From an uncultured Acidimicrobiales bacterium (lineage in GTDB: Bacteria > Actinomycetota > Acidimicrobiia > Acidimicrobiales > SZUA-35), in contig CALAJQ010000018.1 in assembly GCA_937922785.1 (NCBI GenBank), positions 1 to 64,000 on the forward strand: a stretch of 64,000 nt of DNA, read 5' to 3'. Numbering within the stretch: position 1 is the stretch's first letter; each line of letters opens with the position of its first letter. Positions 1-8,160 of the stretch are shown here, piece after piece. Under the pieces are notes generated by a model, which was not told where the DNA came from, made no database searches, and saw only the letters and a list, made by a program, of their open reading frames with translations. The position numbers and the translations under genes are program-made.

Positions 1-113
1 GAGCGAGCCCAGTCAGCGTCGTAGTAGACGCCGTGCTTAGGTGCCTTGACCTTCTTAACCACCCCGCGCGGCGTCGAGGGCGGGTCGGCAATGAAGCGGA
101 ACCACCCCAACAC
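1..113 (-). CDS. Unrecognised protein, N-terminal fragment cut by the window edge
   Basis: A GTG codon follows the TAA of the upstream LarA-like gene with no spacer (TAA-GTG on the minus strand) and opens a frame that stays open to the window edge. About 37 residues are visible, beginning MLGWFRFIADPPSTPRG and ending with HGVYYDADWAR. The composition looks coding and the direct abutment suggests it is the third gene of the minus-strand operon that begins with the acyl-CoA reductase/HAD fusion. I do not recognise the family from this fragment. Its context suggests a lipid-related role, which is inference only. Confidence 0.5.
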   Translation of the reverse strand, partial: MLGWFRFIADPPSTPRGVVKKVKAPKHGVYYDADWAR

Positions 114-1736
114 TTATTCGCCTCCGACGGTCACGTCGGCCATAAGTATCGGTGGATTGTGAAGATGGGTAACAGTAGGTGCATAGCCCACGGTGTCGGT
201 AGCCATTTCCAAAGCGTCCTGAAGAGTTGAAGCCGGTTTGAATCCCAAGCGTCGCACAGCTCGAGGGTCTCCACCAACAACAATAACGCTTCCCAGATAT
301 TCAAGGGCGTGGGCACACCAGTACCACATGTAGAACGGGTGGACGCCGTGGTAGGCGTAGCTGTTGCGATACAGATGGCGGTACCACTCGTCTTCGGCGA
401 AGGACTTCTCGTACTTCTTTTCTATTTCAACTGGGTCAGTTGTGTCGGCCAGAACCTGTTCGAAGAAATCGATGTAGCTCGGATGGTGAACTGGGTGGAA
501 CTCCCAAGTTGTTGGGTGGCTCATGATTAGAACGCCACCCTCGCGAACCACTGGGGCTCCCTTATAGAGGTTGAAGAAGTAACCGAGGCCCTGAACCGCA
601 ACAAGGATTGGGTTCATGATCGAGTTCACGTTGTAAGGGCTCAAATAGGGGAGGCCCATCGTGACGATGTCGGTTTGGCCGTGGACCTTCACGAGGTGTT
701 GTTTGTAAACCATCTCGGTGGTCTTCTTATGTACTGCTTCGACCTCACCAGCCTGAACCGAGGTGATCTCATACGGAGCCTTGTGGGCGTGGAATGCCTT
801 CCGGCGATTCGCCTGGCTCATCGGCTTCAGCCCAGCCTGAATCGCAGCAAACTTTGCTCGGTCAGCAAAGGTCCATTCCCATTCGCGCTTTTGCAGCATC
901 GCCATCGGGCCTTCGTAACCAAATACGTTGGTGTTAACCGTTGTTTCGATCTGGAAGATCCGAGGTCCGTTGTTTTTGATTACGTCGCCTTGGCGCCAGT
1001 TCGAATTGTGGAGTTCGGAGTTCTCCTGGTCCATGAAGCTGGTGCTCTTGCGCATGGTTGCGACGTTGTGGTGAGCGCGAACACCTTGGTAACCGCTCAG
1101 GCCAGTAGCTGTTGACTTCCAGCCGCCGTCCATAGACACCAGGTTTATGTTGACGTAGATGACAAGGTCGCTTTCAGCGGCCCGCTTTGACATCTGGACT
1201 TGCTCGCCGTGGCGAGTCTCACCCAAGATGACCATGCCGTCAGGGTCTTCGGCATCGTGGTTGTACAGCAAGCCATCAGGAGCAAAGGCTTCATAAACCC
1301 GGTCACCAACTGCGTGACGTAGCTCGGATTCGGTCATCCGACGGTGCAGGGCCAGCGCAGCGATGATGTGTACATCATCCACTCCGGCCTCTGCGGCCAA
1401 GTCGAGAACGGCTTCGATGATTCGCTGGCGAACGTCAGGACGCTTCATCGGAGGAAGCGGCAGTGAGATGTCATCGAACGCAATGGTGAGCTTCATGCCC
1501 GGAGTCAGAAGCTCGTTTAGAGGATCTTCGTCGATCGGGTTCAGCAGGGCGTCGAGGATTGCTCCGTCAGGATCTTTGAGTCCTCGCAGCGGTTCGCTGG
1601 GGTAGATCACACGTGATCTACCGACAGGCAATTTCTCCAGCCTAAATCCCTCGCCGTGGTGGAATACCAACGGGGGAGTCTGGCGATCTACCTCTAGCAC
1701 GAAGCCAGGGCGGGGGTTACTTCGGGGCTTGCTCAC
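114..1736 (-). CDS. LarA-like (DUF2088) lactate-racemase family protein
   Basis: 540 residues, longer than classical LarA (about 425). The N-terminal LarA domain is recognisable from FDDISLP (87-93), ALHRRMTESEL (129-139, the conserved His segment) and YNHDAED (158-164). MSK (182-184) followed by AESDLVI matches the segment holding the lysine that tethers the nickel-pincer nucleotide in LarA. The next LarA motif, normally PH followed by a Gly-rich GYSGG-like stretch, reads VNINLVSMDGGWKS here, so the nickel-binding His appears absent. The protein is therefore a divergent family member whose substrate cannot be called; lactate racemisation is not supported. GTG start; its GTGA overlaps the stop of the upstream reductase, so the two are translationally coupled. 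No larB, larC or larE is in the window. Confidence 0.72.
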   Translation of the reverse strand: MSKPRSNPRPGFVLEVDRQTPPLVFHHGEGFRLEKLPVGRSRVIYPSEPLRGLKDPDGAILDALLNPIDEDPLNELLTPGMKLTIAFDDISLPLPPMKRPDVRQRIIEAVLDLAAEAGVDDVHIIAALALHRRMTESELRHAVGDRVYEAFAPDGLLYNHDAEDPDGMVILGETRHGEQVQMSKRAAESDLVIYVNINLVSMDGGWKSTATGLSGYQGVRAHHNVATMRKSTSFMDQENSELHNSNWRQGDVIKNNGPRIFQIETTVNTNVFGYEGPMAMLQKREWEWTFADRAKFAAIQAGLKPMSQANRRKAFHAHKAPYEITSVQAGEVEAVHKKTTEMVYKQHLVKVHGQTDIVTMGLPYLSPYNVNSIMNPILVAVQGLGYFFNLYKGAPVVREGGVLIMSHPTTWEFHPVHHPSYIDFFEQVLADTTDPVEIEKKYEKSFAEDEWYRHLYRNSYAYHGVHPFYMWYWCAHALEYLGSVIVVGGDPRAVRRLGFKPASTLQDALEMATDTVGYAPTVTHLHNPPILMADVTVGGE

Positions 1737-4063
1737 CTACGACTCTTTCTTGGAACGGGAAGGGGGCCAAGTGGCAGCACTCTGTCAGTGCCACCATCAG
1801 CCTTTGACCAATATTCAGTTAGCCACCCACGCTTGATGGCAAGGGAGGCCAATCTGGTTTCGGGGTTGACCGCAACCGGGAATCCAACTGCTTCCAGCAG
1901 TGGAAGGTCCGACGATGAATCGGCATAAGCCACACTCTCGGCCAGGTCGAAACCGTTTGCGTCGGCGTAATCTCTCAACGCCTGGGCTCGAACTTCGCCG
2001 GTGGGCGGAACGCTAAGTAGCTCGCCGGTGTAGCGGTCGTTCTTGATACTCATCTCAGAGCAGATGACGTCATCAAAGAGTGGCCCAAGCGGCTCCACCA
2101 CGATGTTTAGAGCGCCCGTGATCAACACGGTGCGGTGACCAAGCCGCCGGTGCTCGCGCACCCGTCGAAGTGCGGCAGGGAAAGCTTTGGTAAGGATGTG
2201 ATCAGCCAACAGCTCTGGCCCTAATCGATCCATCTCTGCCACTGAGGCGCCTTCGTACCGTCGGTAGAAGTGGCGCAGGAAGTCCGTGCGATCTCTGTTG
2301 TCTAGAGCCAAGAGCGTTGGGCCTTCGGCGATGGTTTTCATGGCGAACCGCAGCCGATCGGCCGGACCCATCTTCCTGGTGGCGAGCCACGCGTAAGAGA
2401 ACACAACGTTGGAAGCAATAATTGTGTTCTCGAGATCGAACGCAGCGAGGTGGCGTTGAGGGTCAAGAACTCGTTTGCGAAGCCGCACGCCGCGGGCATC
2501 AGGATCGGTGCGAGTGCCGGTTGTCTTAACACGAGCATGCTCAACAACTGACGGCAGATGGATGCCAGTTACGTAGTGCGCCCAGTCAACAACTACCGGA
2601 TCACAGCAGAAGTGCTCTTGATCCTCACGGCTAAGAGATTTCTGAAGCTCGATCAACTGGGTGACGCCATATAGCGCTTCACACTCGGCGTAGGCGCCGT
2701 AGATTTTCACGTAAGTGGATGCTCGCTCTACCTGTTCGCGTTTGTCCTCAACATCAGCGTTAAGCAACGCCTGCTTGCCTCGCAGCGGCAACATCTTCAA
2801 TGTGCGGTCAGCGAGGGCCAAGTTCTTTTGAGCTCTCTCAAGCTGGCGTTCAACGGCCCCACGGCCCGGGAACGAGAACGGGGCAACTGCGATCGGTTGA
2901 CCCTTCTTGTCATAAAGCGGGTGCTCACTGAACCAACCCGACACCAGGTCAACCAGCGTGCGGTAATGAAGCGGGTTGCGGGTGCCGGATGCAACCTGGG
3001 TTACAGGGGCCTCAGGTTTTGGTCCACGAGCCGCAACGTTGATGATCGCGGCAACTACAAGGTCAACCGGGATTACGTCGACAACCCCTTCGGGTACCCC
3101 TGGGAACTCTTTCAGCAGTCCTTGGGCATAGGAAATAAGAATGGGTTCAGCCATCCGGAAGCCCTTGATCCAGCCGGGCCTAGGTTCGGCCCAGGCTGAC
3201 TCGATGATGGCGGGCCGCACGATGCTGACTGGCACGTCGCCTTTGGATTCCATCAAGGCTCGCTCGCCCAAGGCCTTGGTGTAGGCATATGAGTCTGGCC
3301 AGCCAAGTGATACCGCTCGGGCTCGGCCTGCTTCGACTAGCTGCTCTGAAACCCACTTCTTGCGAAGCGACTCGGTCTTGGTTGACAGGATCGGTGAGCC
3401 GGCGGCGCCAAGCTCATAACGCGCAGTTTTGCGAAAGTCTTCAAGCCGCTCGGCTCGGCGAGACTCGGCGTCAAAGTCAGCGCGAGTGCGTCGGGCCGCC
3501 TTTACCTCTGATTTCCAATCCACATCGATCTGGAATGGTGAATCTGTGATTAGTTCTTCGCCCGCAAATCCACGGCGGTTACCGGCCACATAACAAGTTG
3601 AGACCGCAACGAGGTGGGGGGCTACGCCAAGGGCGGTGAGGCACTCAGCGATTCGAGTAGGTCCAAGAAGGTTGACCTCAACAGCCAGATCCAGCGCAGC
3701 GTCAAAGCTGACAGTGGCAGCTGAGTGAATGACGATGTCACAACTAGCAAAGAGCGCTTGACCGTCGGCATCTAGGCCAAGGCCATCGGTTCCCACATCT
3801 CCAGCAATTGGAGTGACTCTTCGATCAACCTCTTCCCAAAAGGCATCCTTGCCCTTGTCTTCAAGCATCCGGTCAAAGGCGTCGTTGCGGAAGATCTCTC
3901 GCTTGGCTCGTTGAGCCACTGTCGATCGTCGGCCAGGCCGAATAAGCAGCACAAGCTCACAATCAGGAACCGAGCGCATCAAGCGCTCAACAAGAGCAGT
4001 TCCCAAAAAACCGGTAGAACCGGTTATCGCGATGCGTTTGCCCGCTAAGTCTTCTGTAATCAC
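1733..4063 (-). CDS. Fused fatty acyl-CoA reductase-like SDR and HAD-IB hydrolase
   Basis: 776 residues in two parts. Residues 1 to about 480 are an extended short-chain dehydrogenase of the fatty acyl-CoA reductase (male sterility) type: nucleotide-binding GSTGFLG (15-21), STCY near 155, and the catalytic YxxxK at Y259/K263. Residues from about 540 form a HAD-IB (phosphoserine-phosphatase-like) domain: motif I FDLENT near 543, motif II ITG near 649, and motif IV DSSSDLP near 715. Motif I reads DLENT rather than DxDxT, so the second Asp, normally the acid/base, is Glu. The usual FAR reaction is NADPH reduction of acyl-CoA to aldehyde or alcohol; the HAD substrate is unknown. GTG start 54 bp from a divergent TetR gene, first gene of a coupled operon with the LarA-like gene. 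Confidence 0.8.
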   Translation of the reverse strand: MITEDLAGKRIAITGSTGFLGTALVERLMRSVPDCELVLLIRPGRRSTVAQRAKREIFRNDAFDRMLEDKGKDAFWEEVDRRVTPIAGDVGTDGLGLDADGQALFASCDIVIHSAATVSFDAALDLAVEVNLLGPTRIAECLTALGVAPHLVAVSTCYVAGNRRGFAGEELITDSPFQIDVDWKSEVKAARRTRADFDAESRRAERLEDFRKTARYELGAAGSPILSTKTESLRKKWVSEQLVEAGRARAVSLGWPDSYAYTKALGERALMESKGDVPVSIVRPAIIESAWAEPRPGWIKGFRMAEPILISYAQGLLKEFPGVPEGVVDVIPVDLVVAAIINVAARGPKPEAPVTQVASGTRNPLHYRTLVDLVSGWFSEHPLYDKKGQPIAVAPFSFPGRGAVERQLERAQKNLALADRTLKMLPLRGKQALLNADVEDKREQVERASTYVKIYGAYAECEALYGVTQLIELQKSLSREDQEHFCCDPVVVDWAHYVTGIHLPSVVEHARVKTTGTRTDPDARGVRLRKRVLDPQRHLAAFDLENTIIASNVVFSYAWLATRKMGPADRLRFAMKTIAEGPTLLALDNRDRTDFLRHFYRRYEGASVAEMDRLGPELLADHILTKAFPAALRRVREHRRLGHRTVLITGALNIVVEPLGPLFDDVICSEMSIKNDRYTGELLSVPPTGEVRAQALRDYADANGFDLAESVAYADSSSDLPLLEAVGFPVAVNPETRLASLAIKRGWLTEYWSKADGGTDRVLPLGPLPVPRKSRR

Positions 4064-4100
4064 GACACGTTGCTCAAGTCAGAGTGTTTCATTCGTTCTT

Positions 4101-4120
4101 CACTTACCATTTGGTAAGTG
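4101..4120. promoter_or_regulatory. Perfect palindrome, probable TetR operator and leaderless promoter
   Basis: CACTTACC-ATTT-GGTAAGTG is an 8-bp perfect inverted repeat with a 4-bp spacer. Its right arm contains the GTG start codon of the TetR gene (4118), and its left half contains TACCAT, which sits 7 nt before that GTG and fits a leaderless -10. A repressor bound here would cover the promoter and start of its own gene and lies 37 bp upstream of the divergent reductase/HAD gene. Geometry is seen directly; repressor binding is inferred. Confidence 0.7.
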
Positions 4121-4711
4121 AGTTCTTCTACCAAGCATAGGGTGATTGAGATCGCCTCGGTCGGGTTCGCGGAAACTGGATTTGCTGGAACATCCTTGGA
4201 CGAGCTGGCCCGTCGGCTTGATGTCACAAAACAAACAATTCTCTATCACTTTGGCTCAAAGGAAGGCCTCCTCACAGCAGTGATAACCCAGGCTGCCGCC
4301 GACCTGCAAAGTGAACTTAATGCCGCGGTGCACAAGAGCGAGCCCGGATGGGATCGAGTCGAATCGATCGTGCGGGCCGCGTTCGCCATAGCGTTGCGCC
4401 GGCCCGAACTCTTGGGGTTGCTTCGCGAGGTGTCGCGCCTCGGTCCACCACGTTCAGACGCTGTCACTGATGTGCTCGAACCACTGGTCGCTCAGGCTCT
4501 TGAGTTCCTTGAAAGAGGAATGGACGAAGGGCTCTTCCGAACCCAGGATGCGCGATTAGTTCTTGCCAGTGCATATGCGGCCACAACGGGTGTAGTCACC
4601 GAACCCGACGTGCTGCGGGTAGTTGGCTTGTCGCTGGATCTGAGGGTGGCGGCACGGTTGCGTCGAACGGTTCTTGAGTTTCTGGAAGCGGCCTTGTTGC
4701 ATCACCGCTAG
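4118..4711 (+). CDS. TetR/AcrR family transcriptional regulator
   Basis: 197 residues with the usual TetR size and layout. The N-terminal helix-turn-helix is clear: a helix ending in AETGFAGTS, then LDELARRLDVTKQTILYHFGSKEGLL. The C-terminal ligand-binding part is helical and not diagnostic. The GTG start sits inside a perfect palindrome, with no Shine-Dalgarno and a TACCAT element 7 nt upstream, so the mRNA is probably leaderless and self-repressed. It is divergent from the acyl-CoA reductase/HAD operon. The likely role is control of that operon in response to an acyl or similar hydrophobic ligand, which is inference from position. Confidence 0.88.
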   Translation: MSSSTKHRVIEIASVGFAETGFAGTSLDELARRLDVTKQTILYHFGSKEGLLTAVITQAAADLQSELNAAVHKSEPGWDRVESIVRAAFAIALRRPELLGLLREVSRLGPPRSDAVTDVLEPLVAQALEFLERGMDEGLFRTQDARLVLASAYAATTGVVTEPDVLRVVGLSLDLRVAARLRRTVLEFLEAALLHHR

Positions 4712-4734
4712 ATACAGGCCGCTAGATTAGTAGT

Positions 4735-6999
4735 GTGTCTCAGGCGCTAAAACTCATATCTGCAATGGCTATCGTCTTCGGGGGAGTGCTTAGCGGATTC
4801 GCTGGCACCTCTTCAGTGGCCCAGGCTCAGGGAGCGTGCGACCCAATTGATGACGCAACCGGTGACGTTGACTTGGACGCAATCCGGGCGGCAGCGCAGC
4901 CTCTAGAAGATCGTGGAGCAACTGTTGTCGTTCGCGCCTACAACAGTCTTCCAAATGCCGATATTGATCTGGCCCTCGATGAGCTGGTGGCGCAGTGTTT
5001 TTCCGACGGTCCCGCAGGGGTTCGGGCGAATCTGATTCTGGTAGCGGTCGCAGTCGATGACCGTAATACGTCGATCCGCTACGGAGCCGAGTGGTTAGAG
5101 CTTGATCCGTTCGAGGCAGGAATCCAGGAAGACGGCATGAACCCAAACTTTGCTGACGGTGACATCACTGGCGGTCTTGCTGCTGGATTGGAGGAGATAG
5201 AGCTAATCCTTAATGAAGTGAATGGGGCTATTCAGAATCCAACCAGTACCCCGCTTCCAGTTGATACCGAACCTTCGAGCTCGGCCGGACTGGCTGCGGC
5301 CGGCCTAGCAGCGGTCGGAGCCGCCGCAGGAACAACCGTCTTGGTTCGTCGTCGCCGTCAGCTAACAGAACTTCGCCAAGAACTAGACGACCGGATTGCC
5401 GGCCCTAGAGTTCGCGTTGGTGCCAGCCGCGAGCGAGCCCAACGCCTCAACTCTCAAGCTCAGATCTGGGAGCACACGGTGTCGGGCACCACTTTGGATC
5501 GGCTTAGGGAACGTCGGGCTGAGGCTCGTGCTGCAGAAACCGAAACAGAACGAGCTGCTGCACTGTTAGCTGGCGCAACTCCAGACGGCATCAAAAACGC
5601 CAAAGCCAGCGAACTAGCTGACGCCAGAAACCGACTGACCGAGTTAATTGACACGCTAGACCGAGCCAAGTCTGCCCTCGATCGGTTTGACTCCTTCGGC
5701 GACCAGCTGGAAAGGCTCCGAGTTAGCTTGCCCGCCAAGCAGTCTTTGATGTTCAGCGAGTTTGACGAAGCTGAGCAACTGGGGGCACAGCGAGTAGCTG
5801 AAGGCTGGAAGGTTGAGGAGGCGCTTGAGCGTCTTAGTCACTCACGTCGAATTTGTGAAGGATTGGACTTTGCCCCGCTAGAGCTAGATCTATTGGCGAT
5901 GTCTGACCTTCTCGAAGAAGCCGAGGCCGAGCTATTCGCAGCACGTCACATCCTTCAATCGTTCCCCGACAGACCCGCGGCGTTGGCCGAGTGGGCCCAG
6001 CAACTAGAGGCTTCAGAGGCCACCGAGCGTCAGCGCATCGGACTGGTCGAGCGAGAGTTCAACTCAATTAGTCCAGTTCACGCCACCGAGTCATGGCATT
6101 GGGCTGCTGAATATCCAGCAATGGCGTCGGCCAACCTCGATAAGTCGGCGGCTTTGCGGCAGGGCGCTATGGAAGGCCCAGCTCGCGCTCAACACTTCGA
6201 CGCCGCTGGACAGGCCCTTGAACAGTCCGGTCTTGAACTAATCGCCGCCGACGACCTATTGGACGAGGTTGACACTCTGATGGTCAACCTAGAAACCGCC
6301 CGGGCGCAGGCGCCTGGCGTACTGGCCCAAGCGAAAGAAGAACTCGTCGAGCTGGTGAGGTTTGTAAACCAGCACTCCAGTGACTTGCCTCAACGCTTTG
6401 ACGTTGAGCCTCGGGAAATCGAGATCGCTCTTGTTGGGTTAGGAGATGAGTTGCGTCTTGGTCGCCCCAACTACTTGGTCGTGGCCCAAACCGGACTCCG
6501 GATAGCTCATCAGATTGACAAGCTGTTTATCGAGGCTTCAGATGAACAGAAGAGAGTTGAAGCGCTTAGACGAGAGCTTGGCCGCGAACTTGCCCGCGCC
6601 GATCGCGCCATCGAGCGGGCCGAGCGCAGCCTGGGTTGGCAGGTAATTCCTAGCCGTGACGGACGCGATCTTGAAGAGGTTAGAAACGATCTTTTAACTC
6701 TTGAAGGCACTCTGGAGCAGCAGCTGGCTCAAGCAGAAGATATTACCGCTGATGCCATCGCTATCCGGGAGCGGATCGTAGCTCGCAAGCGTCGAAACAG
6801 TACTTGGGTCGTTGTGGGTTCTGGCGGAGGTTGGAGCGGCGGCTCGTCGCGCAACAGCAGTAGTGGTGGCGGCTGGGGCGGTGGTTCTAGCAGCGGCGGT
6901 GGCGGCTTTGGCGGTGGCGGGTTTGGTGGAGGTGGCTTTGGCGGCGGTGGCTTTGGCGGCGGTGGCTTTGGTGGAGGCGGCAGCAGCTCGTCCTGGTAG
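4735..6999 (+). CDS. Secreted, membrane-anchored TPM-domain protein with glycine-rich tail
   Basis: 754 residues. A signal peptide (cleavage near AQAQG, about residue 32) is followed by a TPM domain (about 33-160, the YgcG/TPM_phosphatase fold), then a hydrophobic Ala/Gly-rich membrane segment ending in RRRR near 207. The following 500 residues are rich in Ala, Glu, Arg and Leu and look like long coiled coils. The last 55 residues are almost only Gly, Ser, Phe and Trp, with repeated GGGGF units, as in other TPM proteins. The GTG start lies 6 nt after TAGATT (4723-4728), consistent with a leaderless transcript. The function is unknown; TPM proteins are linked to envelope or photosystem repair and to phosphatase activity in a few cases only. 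Confidence 0.75.
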   Translation: MSQALKLISAMAIVFGGVLSGFAGTSSVAQAQGACDPIDDATGDVDLDAIRAAAQPLEDRGATVVVRAYNSLPNADIDLALDELVAQCFSDGPAGVRANLILVAVAVDDRNTSIRYGAEWLELDPFEAGIQEDGMNPNFADGDITGGLAAGLEEIELILNEVNGAIQNPTSTPLPVDTEPSSSAGLAAAGLAAVGAAAGTTVLVRRRRQLTELRQELDDRIAGPRVRVGASRERAQRLNSQAQIWEHTVSGTTLDRLRERRAEARAAETETERAAALLAGATPDGIKNAKASELADARNRLTELIDTLDRAKSALDRFDSFGDQLERLRVSLPAKQSLMFSEFDEAEQLGAQRVAEGWKVEEALERLSHSRRICEGLDFAPLELDLLAMSDLLEEAEAELFAARHILQSFPDRPAALAEWAQQLEASEATERQRIGLVEREFNSISPVHATESWHWAAEYPAMASANLDKSAALRQGAMEGPARAQHFDAAGQALEQSGLELIAADDLLDEVDTLMVNLETARAQAPGVLAQAKEELVELVRFVNQHSSDLPQRFDVEPREIEIALVGLGDELRLGRPNYLVVAQTGLRIAHQIDKLFIEASDEQKRVEALRRELGRELARADRAIERAERSLGWQVIPSRDGRDLEEVRNDLLTLEGTLEQQLAQAEDITADAIAIRERIVARKRRNSTWVVVGSGGGWSGGSSRNSSSGGGWGGGSSSGGGGFGGGGFGGGGFGGGGFGGGGFGGGGSSSSW

Positions 7000-7020
7000 G
7001 TCGCTGGGTCGCTGGGTCAG

Positions 7021-8112
7021 CTAGCGGGGGTTGCGTTGTGTCGTGCGTTTCGCCGAGCGCCTCTGTTGACGTTCGAGTGCCAAGCCGACTAGCTCGTCTA
7101 TCAGCTCGCCGTATCTGAGGCCCGACGCCTCCCAGAGCTTTGGATACATCGATATTGGGGTGAAGCCAGGAATCGTGTTGAGTTCATTCACCAGCCAACC
7201 TCGCCCGTCCTCTTCATACAAGAAGTCGGCGCGGGCCATCCCTTCAACCCGAAGCGCTTTGAAGGCCCGAACCGATAACTCTTCCATCTTGGCTACTTCG
7301 CTGCGTGACAATTCGGCCGGAATGATCAGCTTTGCACTGCCGTCGACGTACTTGTCTTCATAGTCATAGAACTCTGCTCCAGGAACAATCTCGCCCGGCA
7401 CCGACATACGAGGCTCATCGTTGCCCAGAACCGCAACCTCTATCTCGCGGCCGACAACGGCCTCTTCAATGACGATCCACTCGTCATAAGCAAAAGCCAG
7501 GTCAATTGCGGCAACCAGTTCTTCGGCGTTGTTTGCCTTGGAAACTCCAACTGAGGATCCCATGTTGGCTGGCTTCACGAAGCAGGGCAGACCTAGCGTT
7601 TCGATGAGACCACTGGTGTCGCCGTTCCAGTCGCCTTCATAGATTCCAACAAAGTTGGTTTGGGGGATGCCATGCGCGGCCAGCATCTCTTTAGCTTTTA
7701 CCTTGTCCATAGCCAGTGCTGATCCGAGTACGCCAGCGCCGACGTATGGCACGCCGGTTAGCTCGAGCATGCCTTGAACTGTGCCGTCTTCTCCCAACGG
7801 GCCATGCAGCAAGGGAAGTACTACAACAGTTTGACCAGGTTTAGGGGTGGCAACGGCGGCCACCATCGAGGTGGTCTCACCTGTTGGGGCTAGTGCGGCT
7901 GGAAGGTGCTCGACACCCTTTTCTAAGGCTTCGATGGCATCTTGGGCTCGAACCCACTGTCCTTCTCGCGTTATGCCAACTGCACTAACGGTGTATTTGT
8001 TGGGGTCTGCCGCAGCCAAAACGTGGGCTGCGGTTGTGCAGCTGACGTCGTGCTCGGCGCTCTGTCCTCCAAAGATGACAACCAGGTGGATTTGTTCGCC
8101 GTTCGAAAGCAT
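7021..8112 (-). CDS. ddl: D-alanine--D-alanine ligase
   Basis: 363 residues. It joins two D-Ala with ATP to make the dipeptide used by MurF in cytoplasmic peptidoglycan precursor synthesis. Visible motifs: N-terminal VVIFGGQSAEHDVS, HGPLGEDGTVQG, PYVGAGVLGSALAMDK, the ATP-grasp stretch KPANMGSSVGVSK, the metal-site ARADFLYEEDG and NELNTIPGFTPISMYP near the C-terminus. The open frame extends much further upstream but those residues are antisense to murF and resemble nothing. ATG at 8112 is chosen because the Ddl fold starts within 10 residues and TACCAT lies 6 nt before it on the minus strand. It is divergent from murF, which uses its product. Confidence 0.95.
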   Translation of the reverse strand: MLSNGEQIHLVVIFGGQSAEHDVSCTTAAHVLAAADPNKYTVSAVGITREGQWVRAQDAIEALEKGVEHLPAALAPTGETTSMVAAVATPKPGQTVVVLPLLHGPLGEDGTVQGMLELTGVPYVGAGVLGSALAMDKVKAKEMLAAHGIPQTNFVGIYEGDWNGDTSGLIETLGLPCFVKPANMGSSVGVSKANNAEELVAAIDLAFAYDEWIVIEEAVVGREIEVAVLGNDEPRMSVPGEIVPGAEFYDYEDKYVDGSAKLIIPAELSRSEVAKMEELSVRAFKALRVEGMARADFLYEEDGRGWLVNELNTIPGFTPISMYPKLWEASGLRYGELIDELVGLALERQQRRSAKRTTQRNPR

Positions 8113-8160
8113 TTTCCGATGGTAATCCGTCTGGACCTCTGCTTCGACTACACCATTGGT
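8113..8160. promoter_or_regulatory. Divergent ddl/murF promoter region with two leaderless -10 elements
   Basis: The 48 bp between the chosen ddl and murF starts hold TACCAT on the minus strand (8124-8119), 6 nt before the ddl ATG, and TACACC on the plus strand (8149-8154), 6 nt before the murF GTG. No Shine-Dalgarno is visible on either side. The arrangement supports these two starts and implies leaderless transcripts for both genes. Confidence 0.45.

Noticed and set aside
6812-7024. Ala/Val-rich frame over the Gly-rich tail of the TPM gene
   Set aside because: It is a +1 shadow of GGx repeats, with low complexity and no start context.
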